This document shows, piece by piece, positions 24,154 to 37,899 of a stretch of 64,000 bases of DNA (position 1 is its first letter; every line of letters begins with the position of its first letter). Location: positions 7,045,991-7,109,990 of the forward strand of contig CM077827.1 in the NCBI GenBank assembly GCA_039720395.1, in the 5' to 3' direction. A program made the translations under genes and the position numbers. This stretch comes from Liquidambar formosana. Taxonomy: Eukaryota; Streptophyta; Magnoliopsida; Saxifragales; Altingiaceae. The notes under the pieces are model-generated. The model saw only the letters and a list, made by a program, of their open reading frames with translations. It had not been told where the DNA came from and ran no database searches.

Positions 24154-25169
24154 ATGAAAATACTAAGCTTCAACTGTCGAGGGCTTGAGAACTTTTACAC
24201 AGTTCGCGCCCTTTGTGATGTTGTGAAAAGAAAAGTTCCTTGTTTGTGTTTCTAATGGAGACTAAGCTGTCGAAAAATGAAATGGAAAGGGTGAAATATA
24301 AGTTAGGATATACACAGGGTTTACTTGTGGGTGCAACTGGTTGCACTGGGGGTTTAGCGCTTCTTTGGCATCCAGATATTGATGTGGACCTTTTAAGTTT
24401 TTCAAGCCACCATATTGATTTGCAAATTTTAGAGGTTGGTGTAGGGAAATGGAGACTGACTGGCTTTTATGGTCATCCTGAAGTAGAGAATTATAAACAA
24501 TCTTGGGAGCTACTGGGGGTATTGAAACATAAATCTTCATTACCATGGATTTATTTTGGTGATTTCAATGAGATTGTGTCAGCCAATGAGAAGATAGGCA
24601 TGCATCCACATGTCGAGTCGCAAATGCGAGAGTTCAGACATGCTATTAACCTGTGCAACTTTAAGGATTTGGATTTTGTCGGGCCTCAGTTTACATGGTG
24701 TAACAACAGAATGGGGGCTACTTGTGTTAAAGAAAGGTTGGATAGAGCTATGGCTACGTACGAATGGGCCAATATTTTTCCTATTGTCTCGGTTGAGTAT
24801 TTAGTGTGTAGTGCTTCCGATTACTTACCAATCTTGATTGACACGGATGGGTTTGCACGCTCAACTGGGCTATGGAAAAAATTGTTTCGTTTTGAGGCAA
24901 TGTGGGTTTGTGTTGAAGACTATGAGCAAGTAGTTGCAGAGGGATGGGAACGGAGTGGATTAGGGTCACATATACAAGGTGTTTTGGACAAGATTAAAGC
25001 GACAAGATTGAATTTGTTGCAATGGAATCGCTTTAAGTTTGGTAATGTTCAAAAACAACTGGGAGACATGCGGTGGAAGCTCAAAATGTTAAAGAAGGCT
25101 CCTTCGACTTCCACTTCTATAGACGAGGAGCGCCATCTGATGAAACAGATGGATGTTCTCTTGGTGTGA
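24154..25169 (+). pseudogene. LINE ORF2, endonuclease domain
   Basis: ORF2 starts MKILSFNCRGL at 24154, the standard opening of the apurinic-type endonuclease in plant L1s. A frameshift near 24235 moves the frame to LMETKLSKNEME. Later landmarks are LTGFYGHP, WIYFGDFNEI with the catalytic Asp-Asn pair, and KERLDRA. The usual SDHxP motif is altered to SDYLP, removing the catalytic histidine. A stop at 25167-25169 ends this stretch. The frame continues beyond it, with further stops near 25310 and 25380. Confidence 0.88.
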
Positions 25170-27368
25170 GAAGAAGTTATGTGGCATCAACAATCTAGGC
25201 TTTCTTGGCTGAGGGAAGGAGATCGCAATACAAGTTTTTTTCATACGAAGGCATCTCAAAGGCGAAAGAAAAATTTGATTTATAGAATCAAAGATACTAC
25301 AGGATCATGGTAGACTGAAGAAGGGAGAGTCGAAGTGATTGTGAGTTATTTTCAAGAAATTTTTACAACTTCTAATCCTTAGAATATAGAGAGTTCTCTT
25401 GTGGCAATGAATACAAGAGTTTCGACTGAGATGAATTCTCGCCTAATGCAAGATTTTAAGGCTAAAGAAATAAGTGAAGCTCTTTTTCTAATGCACCCCA
25501 TAAAAGCACTTGGTCCTGATGGGATACCGGTTCTTTTTTTCCAAAAGTATTGGCACATCGTTGGACTTGATATTGTACGTGCATCTTTCTCTTTTCTTAA
25601 CGGTGGTTCTATGCTTAAGAATGTCAATTTTACTCATATTATTCTTATCCCAAAGAATAGCAGTCCTAAACTTATTACTCAATACAGACTAATTAGTCTG
25701 TGTAATGTGGTCTATAAGATTATTTACAAGGTCTTAGCGAACAAGCTTAAGTGTATTCTGCCAAGTATTATTTCTGAAAGTCAGAGTGCATTTGTGCCAA
25801 GAAGACTTATCACGAATAATGTTCTGGTGGCTTTTGAGATAATGTATTTTCTGAAAAATAAGCGCACAGGTAGGCAGGGTCATTTTGCGCTCAAGCTTGA
25901 CATGAGTAAGGCTTATGATAGGGTGAAATGGGGTTCTCTAGAGAAAGTTATGGAAAAAATGGGATTTACGGGGAATTGGATTAATCTGGTTATGACTTGT
26001 GTCCAGACAGTCTCATATTCGATTGTTGTTAATGGTAAGAAATGTGGGTATTTTTGCCCTTTGAGAGGTCTTTGTCAAGGGAACCCCTTGTCTCTCTACC
26101 TCTTTCTTCTTGTGGCAGAAGGACTAACAGCTCTGATAACTAAGACTGAACAGGAAAAGATGTTACAAGGAGTTTCAATTTGTAGACAGAGTCTGAAGGT
26201 GTTGCATTTATTTTTTGCAGATGATAGCCTATTCTTTAGTCAAGCTACAATTAAGGAAAGCATGAAGATTATGGAGATTTTACATCAGTATGAATTGGCA
26301 TCTGGTTAAAAGGTAAATATAGAATTCTTCCATCTGTTTTAGTAAAAATACAAGTGTAAGGAAGCATGAGGAGCTCAGAGGGATTTTTGGTATTCAGTGT
26401 GAAGAGCCCTTGGAAAATATCTGGGACTTCCGACTTTGGTTGGTAGGTCGAAGAGGGAGGTGTTTAATAATATTAAGGAACGGGTTTGGAAGCGTTTGCA
26501 TGGATGGAAAGAAAAATTGCTATCGCGTGCAGGGCGTGAAGTGCTTATTAAAGCAGTGGTTCAAGCTATTCCGAATTATGTTATGAGCTGTTTCGAGCTC
26601 CCTATGACACTGAGTAGAGAAATTAATGCTATGGTCAGTAATTTTTGGTGGGGGCAAAAGAGTGATGAGCGTAAGATTCATTGGCTTCGTTGGGAGGTGT
26701 TGTGTAAATCAAAGATGGATGGGGGTCTGGGAGTTTGAGACCTGATAGCGTTTAATAAAGCGTTATTAGCAAAGCAGGGGTGGCGTCTTATGAATTATAC
26801 TGATTCTCTTGTGGCAAGGGTGTTGAAAGCCAAATACTTTCCTAAATGTAATTTTCTGGAAGCTTAGTTGGGGAACAATCCTAGCTATACATGGTGTAGT
26901 ATATGGGAAGGGTGCGAATTACTAGATAATGGGTTCGTTGGAGGATCGGCAATAGAGAATCGGTTAATATATGGAAAGCTAAATGGCTTCCCACGCTTAC
27001 ATCTTTTCAGGTTGTATCTCCGGTGCATGTTCTAGCTGTGAATGCCTGTGTATCTGAGTTGATTGACTCTCAAAATAAAATGTGGAATAAGAAGCTTGTG
27101 GAGCGTATTTTTTTTCCTCATGAAGCGGCTGTTATATGCAACTTACCATTAAGTATCCGACTACCTTGCGATAAATTAGTGTGGCACTATAATTCGAATG
27201 GCTTTTTCACTATGAGGAATGCATATCATTTAGAAGTGGCTAGTCAGGAAAGGGCGAGATCTTCACAATTAGGTGATTATTCAACATCTAGTAGCGGTGA
27301 CCTCATGGCTGACTTAATTTGGAAGCCAAATGTCCTCTCCGAAAGTCAAGCATTTCATATGGAAGGTA
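25170..27368 (+). pseudogene. LINE ORF2, reverse transcriptase and start of zinc domain
   Basis: Readable blocks include SRLSWLREGDRNTSFFH, then KALGPDGIP and the finger/palm motifs LKLDMSKAYDRVKW, CQGNPLSLYLF and LFFADDSLFF. The last carries the FADD active site. A TAA at 26307-26309 and nearby frameshifts break the frame. It resumes at 26436 with RAGREVLIKAV and FWWGQ, typical of the thumb and connection region. A second shift near 27340 precedes the zinc-binding domain, whose reading (KVKHFIWKVC) is cut at the insertion point 27368/27369. Confidence 0.88.
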
Positions 27369-27378
27369 TGCGATGACT

Positions 27379-29034
27379 TGAATTTTATAAATATATTTGT
27401 GATATTTATTTTGATCCTATATGTGCAACTTGTTAGATAGGTGCCCAAAATCCAATCATTTAATGTAATTTTTTGGGATGTATGAACAATGTTTATTTCA
27501 TTTATTATTGTTAATCAATAAAAGGGCAAGTTTTATTATCATGTTTATTTGGGTTTGCATGATGAGTCCATAGGATAATTGTAGAGGAAATAATATCTTA
27601 AAGAGTTGAGATAAGAGACTCATTCTTCTCTATACATTAATTCTAAAAGGTTCCTAGCTGTAGGTTTATCAATTGGGCATTGATGAACCAAATTAAGTTA
27701 GCACAGGTTATGTTTGCTCGATGAGGAGGATGGCTAGTCTCGAACCATTTGTGTAGAGACACTAAAGCAAACCTGTGGGTGCTTGTTAGAGAACAAGTTC
27801 ACTGAACGTGACCAACATTAGAGTATGCTATATGGAGTTTTACTACATGTCAAATAACATCTCCTAGTTATAGTGATGTAACTAATCCTTTGACCTAAGG
27901 CACTATTGATATCTTGTGTATGGGTTGTTAGGGTTTAATGATGCAGAGTGTGGGTTCTAACCATTAACTTACAAATGTATTCATTGGCCCTAGTAATTCA
28001 TGTATGGAGGTATGTGAGTGTACAATAAGGGATCTATCACTCTCAGTAAAGAGAGGGAATGCCCTATGCTATCTTTTTGGATATGACTCATTCAAGTCTT
28101 TGGCCAAAGCAAGGGTGACTCGAGAAAAGGTTTTCTTAAGTGCACCATCATGAGTAGATATCTAGATGGATTCATAAGATTGAGTTAGGGGTTTGACAAA
28201 CTTCCATACCCTATTAACTTAATTGGGGCATTAGTTGGTAGAGGGATTGAATTGCATTTAACTGTAGCTGAAGGGTTCACTGTATATATATATATATCTT
28301 CACTCTATCTAGGTTGCGTTATGATATATTGCTAGATATCACTCATGACTAGTAGGGACCTTGATAACATTAATGTTTTTCAAGTAATTGGAAAGAGTTC
28401 CAATTGAACCCAATTAGATGGAAGATGTTCCATTAGGGTATTATGAATGCCCAATCCTACTACTAGATAGGCGTGAACCCAAGAGGTCACACACCTATAA
28501 GCTTAAGGGCATTTAGGAATTTATAATATGGGTAAATATCAAATTAAATGTTTAATTTGACAACCTATGTAATAAATGTTATTGATAGGATTAATCTAAT
28601 AATTGTATGACAAATTTAAAGGGATAATTTCCCACATGGCTGGCCAATATTTTGAATATGAGATAAAGATATGCTAGCACATATCTTCTCAAATATATTT
28701 GATAAGGTTGGTTGGCAGCCCTATATTTTATCTCTACGTACGTTCTTTTCTTCTAAGAGACTTCTCCATAGTTGAGACTTGAGAGAAAGTAGAGAGAAAA
28801 TCCCTTGAGTGCTAAAGCTTGGTATGGATACCCTTGGAGGCTTTCATACGTTTGGAGCTTGATCATTTTTGCGTCTTAAGGACCATATGTAAGTATCCCT
28901 AAACCCTCTTGATAGATTAGGTTTTGTATATCATGCATAGACCATGAAGGTGATCAAGGGTTTATGGTTTTTCTCATTCAAAATTGTTTTGATATTTAAT
29001 TTTTGCTTCCGCTTTGTAAGAGAAAAATCTTTCA
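27379..29034. mobile_element. probable solo LTR nested in the larger LTR
   Basis: The segment runs from TGAATTTTAT to AATCTTTCA and is flanked by gact at 27375-27378 and 29035-29038. Its composition differs from the sequence on either side. The end tgcttccgctttg is reminiscent of copia LTR ends. A 4-bp duplication is weak support, and no partner copy is present, so the call is provisional. Confidence 0.45.
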
Positions 29035-29484
29035 GACTTCACCATAACTTAGGCATTTATAGCATAAAATCATGCACCCAACCACACTATAGCACAAACC
29101 ATGGAGATGAATGTGAACAGACTACCCATTTTCCTCCCCTATTCTGCTTGCCTAAAACGCCTCCTACTCTATTTTTTCTTCCTGACAACTGCAACTCTGC
29201 AACCCATAATAACCCAGCCCTGTTTTTCTTTCAGCAATTAAGAGGCCATACTTCAGCCGCACCTACTCACCTTGACTCCCATCTTTGTTCCCATTTGTAT
29301 CTGGTTCAAATAAGTGTTATATATATATATATAGGGACCCAAGACAGAGAGTTAGGGAAAGAGCAACAGAGAAAGAGAGAAACTAAGAGAGAACATAGGA
29401 GAAAAATAGTGGTTTGGTGGAGATTTTTGGTTGAGTTCGTGGAGCTCTCTTAGTGAGGTAAAAACCTCATCTCCTCTATTGTTG

Positions 29485-29534
<50 letters not shown>

Positions 29535-31178
29535 CATATATTACGTACTATGTATATGTACATATGTATATGCAATTTTATTTTCTTGTGTTATTCTTAG
29601 AAAGGATGATCGTATTTTATATTTTTGGGACCAAGGAACACCATTGTAGTATCAAATTTCAGAGAAATTGACTATAGGTTGAAGTTTTAGAAATTTTAGA
29701 ATTTTGGATCATGAAAACCCGAAACTTTAGGCTTAAAAACGAATATGATTTTATAAGATTTTGAATGAACAATTTACACGCACACGTAGCACTCCGCGTG
29801 AGTTTCGATTCGACACTTGAATCACTGAAAACGGTTAAGAAACGAGGGAGATATTAATCGTCGAAGTTGGCCCGTTGAACACACGTTAACCGGGTTACAC
29901 AATTCAACCTGTGGGAGGTTGAGGACGACCCCATAGGTCTATGATCCTGTGTGGGTGCATCCGTATACCTTACCGTGTTCTCACGCATTTAAAAACCATA
30001 CAATAATCATATGAACCCCAAATTTGACTGTTGGACTCGTCTTGGCGACCCCTACCATGTGGGACCCTTAGTTGACCATTTTGACCAAGTTTGACTGTAG
30101 TTTGACTTTTTGGCCAAATTAATATTTATTAAAAATTCCAGAAAATACCAGAAAATTACAAAAAATTCCTAAAAATTATGAGAAATCCCTAGAAATTATA
30201 GAGAGTGTTTTAAAAATTATTTCGATCATTTTGGGACCACAGTTCACTGTTAAAAGGCCAATAGTAATTTTTGAGTACTTTATATTTATTTTGAAATTTA
30301 CCTAAATATTACGTATGCATAATTATTAGATTTTATTGGTCCTCGGGAGGACCTTAGGGAGCATTAACACTGTATTCGCATTGTTAGTATCTAGCATGTG
30401 GTTTTAGGTTGGTATTGCTCACGATTGAGGTAGGAAATGTGGCTTCTTTACATTTAATAGGGTGTTATTTTACAAATGTGATTTTAAAATGTCTTAATGA
30501 TGTTGTTAGATTTTCCCACTGATTTATAACCAAATATTTTTATTACTTGTTCAAAATTTAGGAAATCCTTAAATATAACATTTGATACGACTGTTTTATA
30601 TTGTTGCTTAAAGATACATGGTTATATACTTGTTTAAATGTTATTGTGAAATATCTGTTAAATGTGTGGAATTTTCATGATACTTGGATTATAGAAAAAT
30701 GCTTTATAAATGTTGTTTACTTGGAAATGCTTTAGAAATGTTACTGAAATTCCAGAAATTTATCAAACATGTTTATGGATACTTTTGGACACTCGAATAT
30801 TTATATGAATGATGGAAAATGTTTTGAATTTGTGGACCTTGGATCTTGGTATGCATCAAACGGGTGGGGGCATCACAAGGGCGTGGTGTCCTGCGTTGAG
30901 AATACTCCGCGAATAGTAAGCAGGGTAAAGTGCCCTTGGGTGAAAGACCCTAAAGCCCTCGAGGAAGAACGCCGCGTAGATGTTGGTTATTTTCGTGCTT
31001 GGCTGAGTCGGGGATTGACGTGACGACATAACCTGTGATTAGTGACGGTTGATGCATGCTTTGATCCCATAGCCTTGGGAATTGGAGATATTATGAGAAT
31101 TTTGGGGAAATTAACTTTAAACCCACATAAAGTATTGATTTGTGACTGATATTTGATTTTGAGTTATTAAATGATTTT

Positions 31179-31976
31179 TGTGTGGGATATTTTTAACCAA
31201 CGAATGAGATCACGACACGTATAGCTTCTCCGTAACGCGCTCGGGTGATTCTGGTGTCCTCGGTTGCTTAAGACCGCCCTCGGGTAAACATGCCCTCGGG
31301 CCATCAGCACCTTCGGGTCATTGTATCACTCGGTTCGTGCCACCTTCGGGCTAGCATGCTCTCGGTCAAATTAATTCCTTTGAGCACATGTCTCTCACGT
31401 GCACCGAATTTGTCCTACTTCCCAGATTCGACAAGGGAAACCGTCCGGGGTCAAAGCACGCCCCAGCAACTGAGTCAGGAGATACAACTGTCGATGATCA
31501 GGCCTGTAATCCCGAAAGATCCGCGATCCAGTCGGAAACCCCCATTTAACTATGGTTAGCTCGGAACCCTAAATTGACCACGGTAAGGTCCGAACATTGG
31601 CCTTATCTGGATCCTAGTCTTTGCCTATAAAAGGAACACTATTCACGCCAAAGGAAGTAAGTTCCCTTGACACAAAAACCCTAGAGATTCTCCTCTTCTT
31701 TTTGCTCTCTTTCTCTCGACACTGAGACTGACTTGAGCGTCGGAGGGTTTTAGACCGGGAAACCCCCGGTCTCCCTTGACGATCCTCTTTGTTTTCAGGT
31801 CATTGTTCACCACAGCACCTAGCACTATTGTTCATCGAAGAAGCCCAACATTTTCGTACGTCCGGGAGTTATCTCAGCTCCTACAACTCGCTCGGGCCGT
31901 AGTCGCGCGGTGTTCCGGATCTTTGGACTTCCTTTTTCAAAGCGCTCCGCCGACTGTCTGGATTTTTCCCCGTACA
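31179..31976 (+). repeat. 5' LTR of the young gypsy-like element
   Basis: It runs from TGTGTGGGAT to CCCCGTACA. A TATA box (tataaaa, about 31626) followed by a pyrimidine-rich leader suggests the U3/R border. It matches 40414-41211 at about 99%. Confidence 0.93.
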
Positions 31977-31979
31977 GTT

Positions 31980-31997
31980 TGGCGCCGTCTGTGGGAA
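31980..31997 (+). promoter_or_regulatory. primer-binding site
   Basis: The 18-mer TGGCGCCGTCTGTGGGAA begins three bases after the LTR end. It resembles the tRNA-Arg-type primer sites reported for Tat/Ogre elements. The tRNA assignment is from memory. Confidence 0.7.
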
Positions 31998-32042
31998 TCG
32001 AGCAAAAAGCCGTCGTAGGAGCTTGACTTCTCACTTTTATAA

Positions 32043-32602
32043 ATGGTGGGGCGCACCAAATTTAGAGCGACATACAATAGAGCGGGGAGATAGATCAGCA
32101 ACATCATTCCTCTACCACCATAAGGTCTGCTTTCGGCGAACGCCGCCTACGTCGGGGAAATCAGCAGACCGATCGCATACCAGGCACAACCGGTCGATTC
32201 ACAAGCTGCTTACGAACAGATGGTGACCAACCATTCCAATCTGGAGGTGGTGATAGCCCTAATATTGACTATGTTGCAAGAACAAGTAGTGGCAACGCAA
32301 CATGAGAAACAAGACCTAGAGCAAGAGATTACTTCAACCTTAAAGAGCTTACCACGTACGCGTACCCACGTCGCAACCAAATCGCCGCCAATACCGATGA
32401 TAACCAAGGTAGTCAAACCTTTCCTCATGGAAGGTTTCAACCAAGGCAACCCGAAGACAAGAAGCTTAAGCGAGCTAATAGTGACCAAGGACATTGGTCC
32501 GAAAAGCTTCCAAAACAAAACCAAAGCAAAGTTAATTATGTCACTCGCAAGCACGAAAGTCTTGTTACCGAGGAGCCCACTAAAATATCCGAGAAAAGCT
32601 TA
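32043..32602 (+). pseudogene. gag N-terminal remnant
   Basis: A frame opens with MVGRTKFRATYNRAG just after the primer site. It meets two early stops, then runs open from 32220 to 32602 with a Q/E-rich, coiled-coil-like section (EQVVATQHEKQDLEQE). This suits the start of a gypsy gag protein. After about 32600 no capsid, zinc knuckle or pol follows. The sequence passes into non-coding text rich in accgaac motifs, so the deletion of gag-pol lies here. Confidence 0.55.
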
Positions 32603-32639
32603 AGGGTTCCAAAGGAGTCAAGACTCCCATTCTGAACTA

Positions 32640-35600
32640 CTCGCAAGACTATTGCAACCCGGGTACACTCTTTCCATTCTAAGCTTTATTTATTCTTAAA
32701 AATTAAAGTATTACATGAATCACATAAAATATTCATGATTATCTCATATTTCACCATCTTGTCCGAAGACATAATTGACTAAGGCAAGTCAATTATTAAA
32801 ATATTTATGCTCGGACACACACCTGGACGTGAATTGCATCTGATGCTTACAACACTAATACTAGAGCAAAAAAAATAAAAAATAAAAAAAATATTATTCC
32901 TCCTCAAAAACAAGACATGTAATCGGATGTTGGGTTGGCTCATTACATTCATGCGTTCTTTCTTGCTAGGTATGGTGTTCGGTGGGTCCGATGATCTCGC
33001 CAATTGAGAAGGTGTGCTCTCACATGCATGCACCGAAGGACCTAGTTAGTCAATTACTCAGCTTCCTAGTTCACCTCTTGATTTTTTTGGCATGAAGAAC
33101 GGCTCTATGGTGGCCCTTGAGCTACCAATTGAGGGACACAATCAAGCATCTTTGCATCCCAATTTATATGACCCACCTCCAATTGAGCGGCCTGCATGCA
33201 ATTGGATATTGAACTCGACCTAAAATTTTAACAGCATTATTGCGTGCTGACCGACTCATGCATGGGAACCTGAGTCAAAGCTTTTATTTCTCATGTTGAC
33301 CGAAATGAAAACATGACACGATTTTAGTGTTCGGCTCCACGGCCTTACATCCACGAACCGAATAGAATATACACTATTAATCCACCTATGGGACCTATTG
33401 TGGTCTGTGGACTTGTCAACCTTTGAGCTACAAGTTCTAGAAAATCAAGGTAATTCCACAAAGTAAAACAAAGCACCATGAAAACCACGTACAACCCGAC
33501 GAACTTCTCCAAGCTGTGAATGATTTTTTTTTTCATTTATATACATGATATTTATTTATTTATTTAGAGCAAAAAATAAATAAATAAATAAATAAGAGAG
33601 AGATCACAAATTTTATGAGCACACGTATGCGGGCCCACGAGCATGGCGCCCGACCTAAACATGTATCGCGGCTCACATGAACCGCCACATTTATAAACTT
33701 ATCATTTTTAGATCTTTAAAGTTCCGTGATGATTTTATTACGTGACCCATATATGCACTGACAGTGTGAAGGGAAGCTCAATCATAAGTCCAGCATTTCA
33801 CGCACACATGCACTTTTATTAGTACACTAGCCTACATCTATACTTAGACCGAACAAACTCCAACCAAGAAAATAGACCGAGAATACTATTTAATAATTTG
33901 TTGATTTATACTGAACGCCATTGGGTGTAGAAATTTTAGCTTACTATTTAATTATCCCAACTAATGAATTACTAATTGTGGCCAATCTATTTGTACCGAT
34001 TGTTGCGCGGTCCCCTCCTCCGTGTGACCAATTTATTAGTTACATGATAGTTGAGGCATTGTCATCTATATGCCATGGATGAACTAGCTTATATATAAGC
34101 TTAATTACCCCACATGCCTAGCCAAAAAATAAATAAATAAGAATTATAATAAATCCACTTCAAGACAAAACAAGGACTTGGACAGTGGGCTGGTTTTGTA
34201 GTCCATCTTTACAAATATATAGCAACGCACTAACTCACTAAGGTTGGACCTTAGTCTTTTGGTTCTACAACCATGCACATCCGAATAAGCTTGGCCCGAG
34301 CACCAATGGTTGGCTACAAACACACACTGACTATATTTCATGTCTAGTGAGCTTTCAATTTCTGGCCGAACCGAACATATATATTATTTCACATGCTTAT
34401 TTATACTTACCGAACACATATGGGCCCATATGGTCTATATAAATAAAAAAATAAAAATTATATTTATAATGTCCAGAACAATAAAGTCCTCGAAGACTTT
34501 AGCATCTTCTGTTATTTCAATCGAGACCTGGGAAGTTTCACACCCTCCCTCATCTCGCCCCTCACTCGGTGCCACTGAATCCAACTAGTCATATACCATG
34601 CACTAAGAATCATATATATGCACTCATGCACCTGCGACTATAGTTTGGGCACACACCGATGTGAAATAGCAAACTTGGCATGCACCGAATACATTACACA
34701 TCACATGAACGGGTCCACCGACCACATGCATGGACAATTGCATGTGCACGTACAAGTCCATTGATAAATTACTTATCACGACTTGAAAATCACAGATTAA
34801 AAGTGGAAAATTATACCCGAGAAGCTGATCGAGGAACTCCACACCCACCAAACAAAGATCACCCGATTTAAATATCGGACCGAATAGAATACCAACCTAT
34901 ACTGATTGGGATAACTAAACATAAAACCCAGCCTATTACGAAGACGCCGGAATTATGTTGTCCGACCACATGATCACCAAAACTGGTGCATGGTTCACCA
35001 CGAAGATGGACTAACATTTATTTCATGGGTCCACTTGCATGGACCGACTTAATTTATAGACTTAGTTCACGTGTACATGCACACATGCATAGACCGAACA
35101 AACTTCACCCGAGAAAACATTTTCTAGTTAATTGTCAATTTATTTGTCAATTATACCGAACACCATTAGGTGTAAAAATTTGAGTTTATTGTTTAATTAT
35201 CCCAAGTCCCAACTATTGAATATTACCAATTGTTCCACACCGAACAACTTGAGATTGTGCGTGGGTCCATATGCGCACACTAACGTATATGTTATGATAA
35301 TTTTGGCATGTCCGACAAATAAAACGCCGAGCAGTCTTCATTTGCTTTACCTTTCGGGTGGTCCAATCTCGGGGGCTTATTATTTTTTCCATATTATTTT
35401 GTGGGCTTGACATTTATTCAAAAACCGACAATGATGCATGATATGCTTACTTTGAAAAGAACCCGGTATATATCTAGCTTGGACCCACACATGAGATGGC
35501 TGCCAAGACTTTGGCACGGATTCACACAAAAACCGAACACAAAATTCGCCATCAATGCAAGGTTTTTACAAAAGACTTTGTTCTACCCATGAACCGAGCA

Positions 35601-36600
35601 AAATTCACACCGACAATATCATCAACACTTGTCATTTATTTATTACATGAATAGCTTCAATTTATGAATCTACATCAACCGACACTCGTTCGAACCGAGA
35701 AATGGTTCAACCAAGAAGAAAACACTAGAGCCCCGAACATGTAGAGTACAACAAGGACCTTAGCATCACGTGCAAAAATTTGTATACATGCAAAAATCTC
35801 AAAGGACCACCGAGCCTTGCAAGATCCGAAGTGATTTCACACTTCAAACAAATATGTAGAACTCTCGAAGACATGGGTCCACCTGGGGGTATCAATATTC
35901 TATGGTGTTGGTTTGCTGGCCAATACTTTAACATATATAGCATTCCCACGGGATTGATTAAGTTGCCAAAGAGCCCTTAAATGCGTTCTCTTTATTTTAT
36001 AAATATTATTGGCAAACTTGTACATGCACCCGAATACAAGTTCGCCTCAACTCTCGGTTTCACTGAGCGTCACTTTGTGACATGCATGCACCGATCATGT
36101 GTGAGAGCTCATTACATGACGGAAAAATATTATTTAACCATCAACTTGTATCGAACACTTTTCGGTGCATAACTGCATAAGTTTGAGCTCACTATTTGAT
36201 TATCTTAATCTATTAGCTCACCCAATCATATATGAACACACCGAGAATGGACATGAACTACACATTTGCATATATGAGTTATCGTCTTATTTAATGACCT
36301 CATGAACCAATAAACCCGAGGAGAAAGTTGCCAATCGAATTACGGGCATTTCCCGATCATAACTTGAGATTGCACCGAACCATCATACATAGATCGACAT
36401 TAATATCTATACACTCGGGCATTTACCTCAATACATGCGAGTCACTCAATTATGCTATGATTCTGTTATTACTTAAGCCATGAAATGACTCCTCTAAAAT
36501 TCATTATCAATCGCATGAAGCATGAGAACTGAGCTCTTACATCTAACATGCCTTGAATAAATCCAACCTCACATCCGACGAGCTAATAAAGGTGATGCGC
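32640..36600. other. non-coding interior of the gypsy-like element
   Basis: No protein domain could be read on either strand. Short motifs such as ccgaac, catgcatg and gaccgaac recur throughout. Small (aaat)n and (attt)n tracts lie near 33550-33595. Confidence 0.5.
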
Positions 36601-36607
36601 ACCCAAA

Positions 36608-36899
36608 TTCCTTACTCTCACCAAAGCGACGAGGGCCGATCACCCTAGCCTCGCCGAGGTGACAAAGGATCATCGACACATTCCCTAGTCTCACCAAAGC
36701 GACGAGGGCCGATCACCCTAGCCTCGCCAAGGTGACAAAGAATTATCAACACATTCCTTAGTCTCACCGAAGCGACGAGGGCTGATCACCCTAGCCTCGC
36801 CGAAGTGACAAAGGATTATCAACACGTTCCTTAGTCTCACCAAAGTGACGAGGGTTGATCACCCTAGCCTCGCTAAGGTGACAAAGGACCATTGATCAT
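36608..36899. repeat. 73-bp tandem repeat, four copies
   Basis: Each unit starts ttcc(t/c)tag and contains gcgacgagggccgatcaccc-like text followed by a gtgacaaagga block. Four units fit the span exactly. Confidence 0.9.
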
Positions 36900-37075
36900 G
36901 CTTGGATATGAGCTCAAAAACGATGATCGTGCTTGGACATGAGCTCAGAAACGATGATCGTGTTCGGACATGAGCTCGAATTCATAATCACGCTCGGACA
37001 TGAGCTCAAAAACAATGATCCTGCTCGGACGTAAACTCGAACCCATAACCATGCTCGGACATGAGATCTTATCAA
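36894..37075. repeat. 31-bp tandem repeat, about six copies
   Basis: Units are variants of tgatcgtgctcggacatgag followed by ctcaaaaacga. They follow the 73-bp array directly, and scattered relatives (gctcggacatg) continue to about 37660. Confidence 0.85.
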
Positions 37076-37899
37076 TAATTATGATTCGGACTCAAAAAGA
37101 CTAAGCTTTGACGCTAGGCCATACTTGGTCCAGTTGTGCTCGGATAGTATCTGTTCGGTACACAATCTTGTTGGTGAATGTTTCAACTCAATCATAGCTT
37201 TACTCGGAATACGGACCATGCATTGCTTGGTCCAAGCATGCTCTGATTATATATTATTTGAGATAAAAGGACCATTTAAGCTCAATTTATCAATCTGACC
37301 AAAAAGATCCTTCTTGGGTAGAAACAGACCCTCCTGAATAAGCGTAAACCGAGGCCGGATGTTCTCGGTATACCTAAAACGCTCGAATGTGAGCTTGGAT
37401 TCGTGAAACGTGTTCGGATTCAAACATATAAAATAATTTTTTATACTTAGATGAGAAGATGCACGCACCATAGAAACATGCTCGGGTACAAACTCGGATC
37501 TATAGGATAACTCAGACACAAGAGTGTTCGAACATGCTCGGCAACTTGGCCCGATTGTTGCAAACTTTCTTGGTTGGGAAACACGCTTGGACATGACTGG
37601 ATGTGCAAAGAGCGCTCGGACATGGGCGCCCGAATAAAGATAAATAACACCACTTCGATTGAGAAGAGCGCACTCACATGATAACTCGTACTTGAAAATA
37701 TGCACGAGGATGAACACTACTTTGGTATCCCTGACCTTACGAGAATATGCCCGAAAAGAAAATCAACGAGCACACTCACAATATCGCTCTAAAAAATGAT
37801 GTCGGACAAATCATCGTGCACAGGAATACAAACCCAAGCATACGAAGACATTGCTCACATAAGTAAACACTTAGAAAATAATGATCGAAGCTCCCCTTT

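Noticed and set aside
28944..29453. 169-residue plus-strand frame
   Set aside because: It spans the junction between two nested repeat units, has no domain and includes low-complexity sequence. A chance frame.
31290..31559. 89-residue frame duplicated at 40525-40794
   Set aside because: Both copies lie wholly within the paired LTRs; the identity reflects LTR duplication and not a repeated gene.
32220..32603. Independent gene of 127 residues
   Set aside because: It is in frame with an upstream start next to the primer-binding site and lies inside the LTR element, so it is the tail of a gag remnant.
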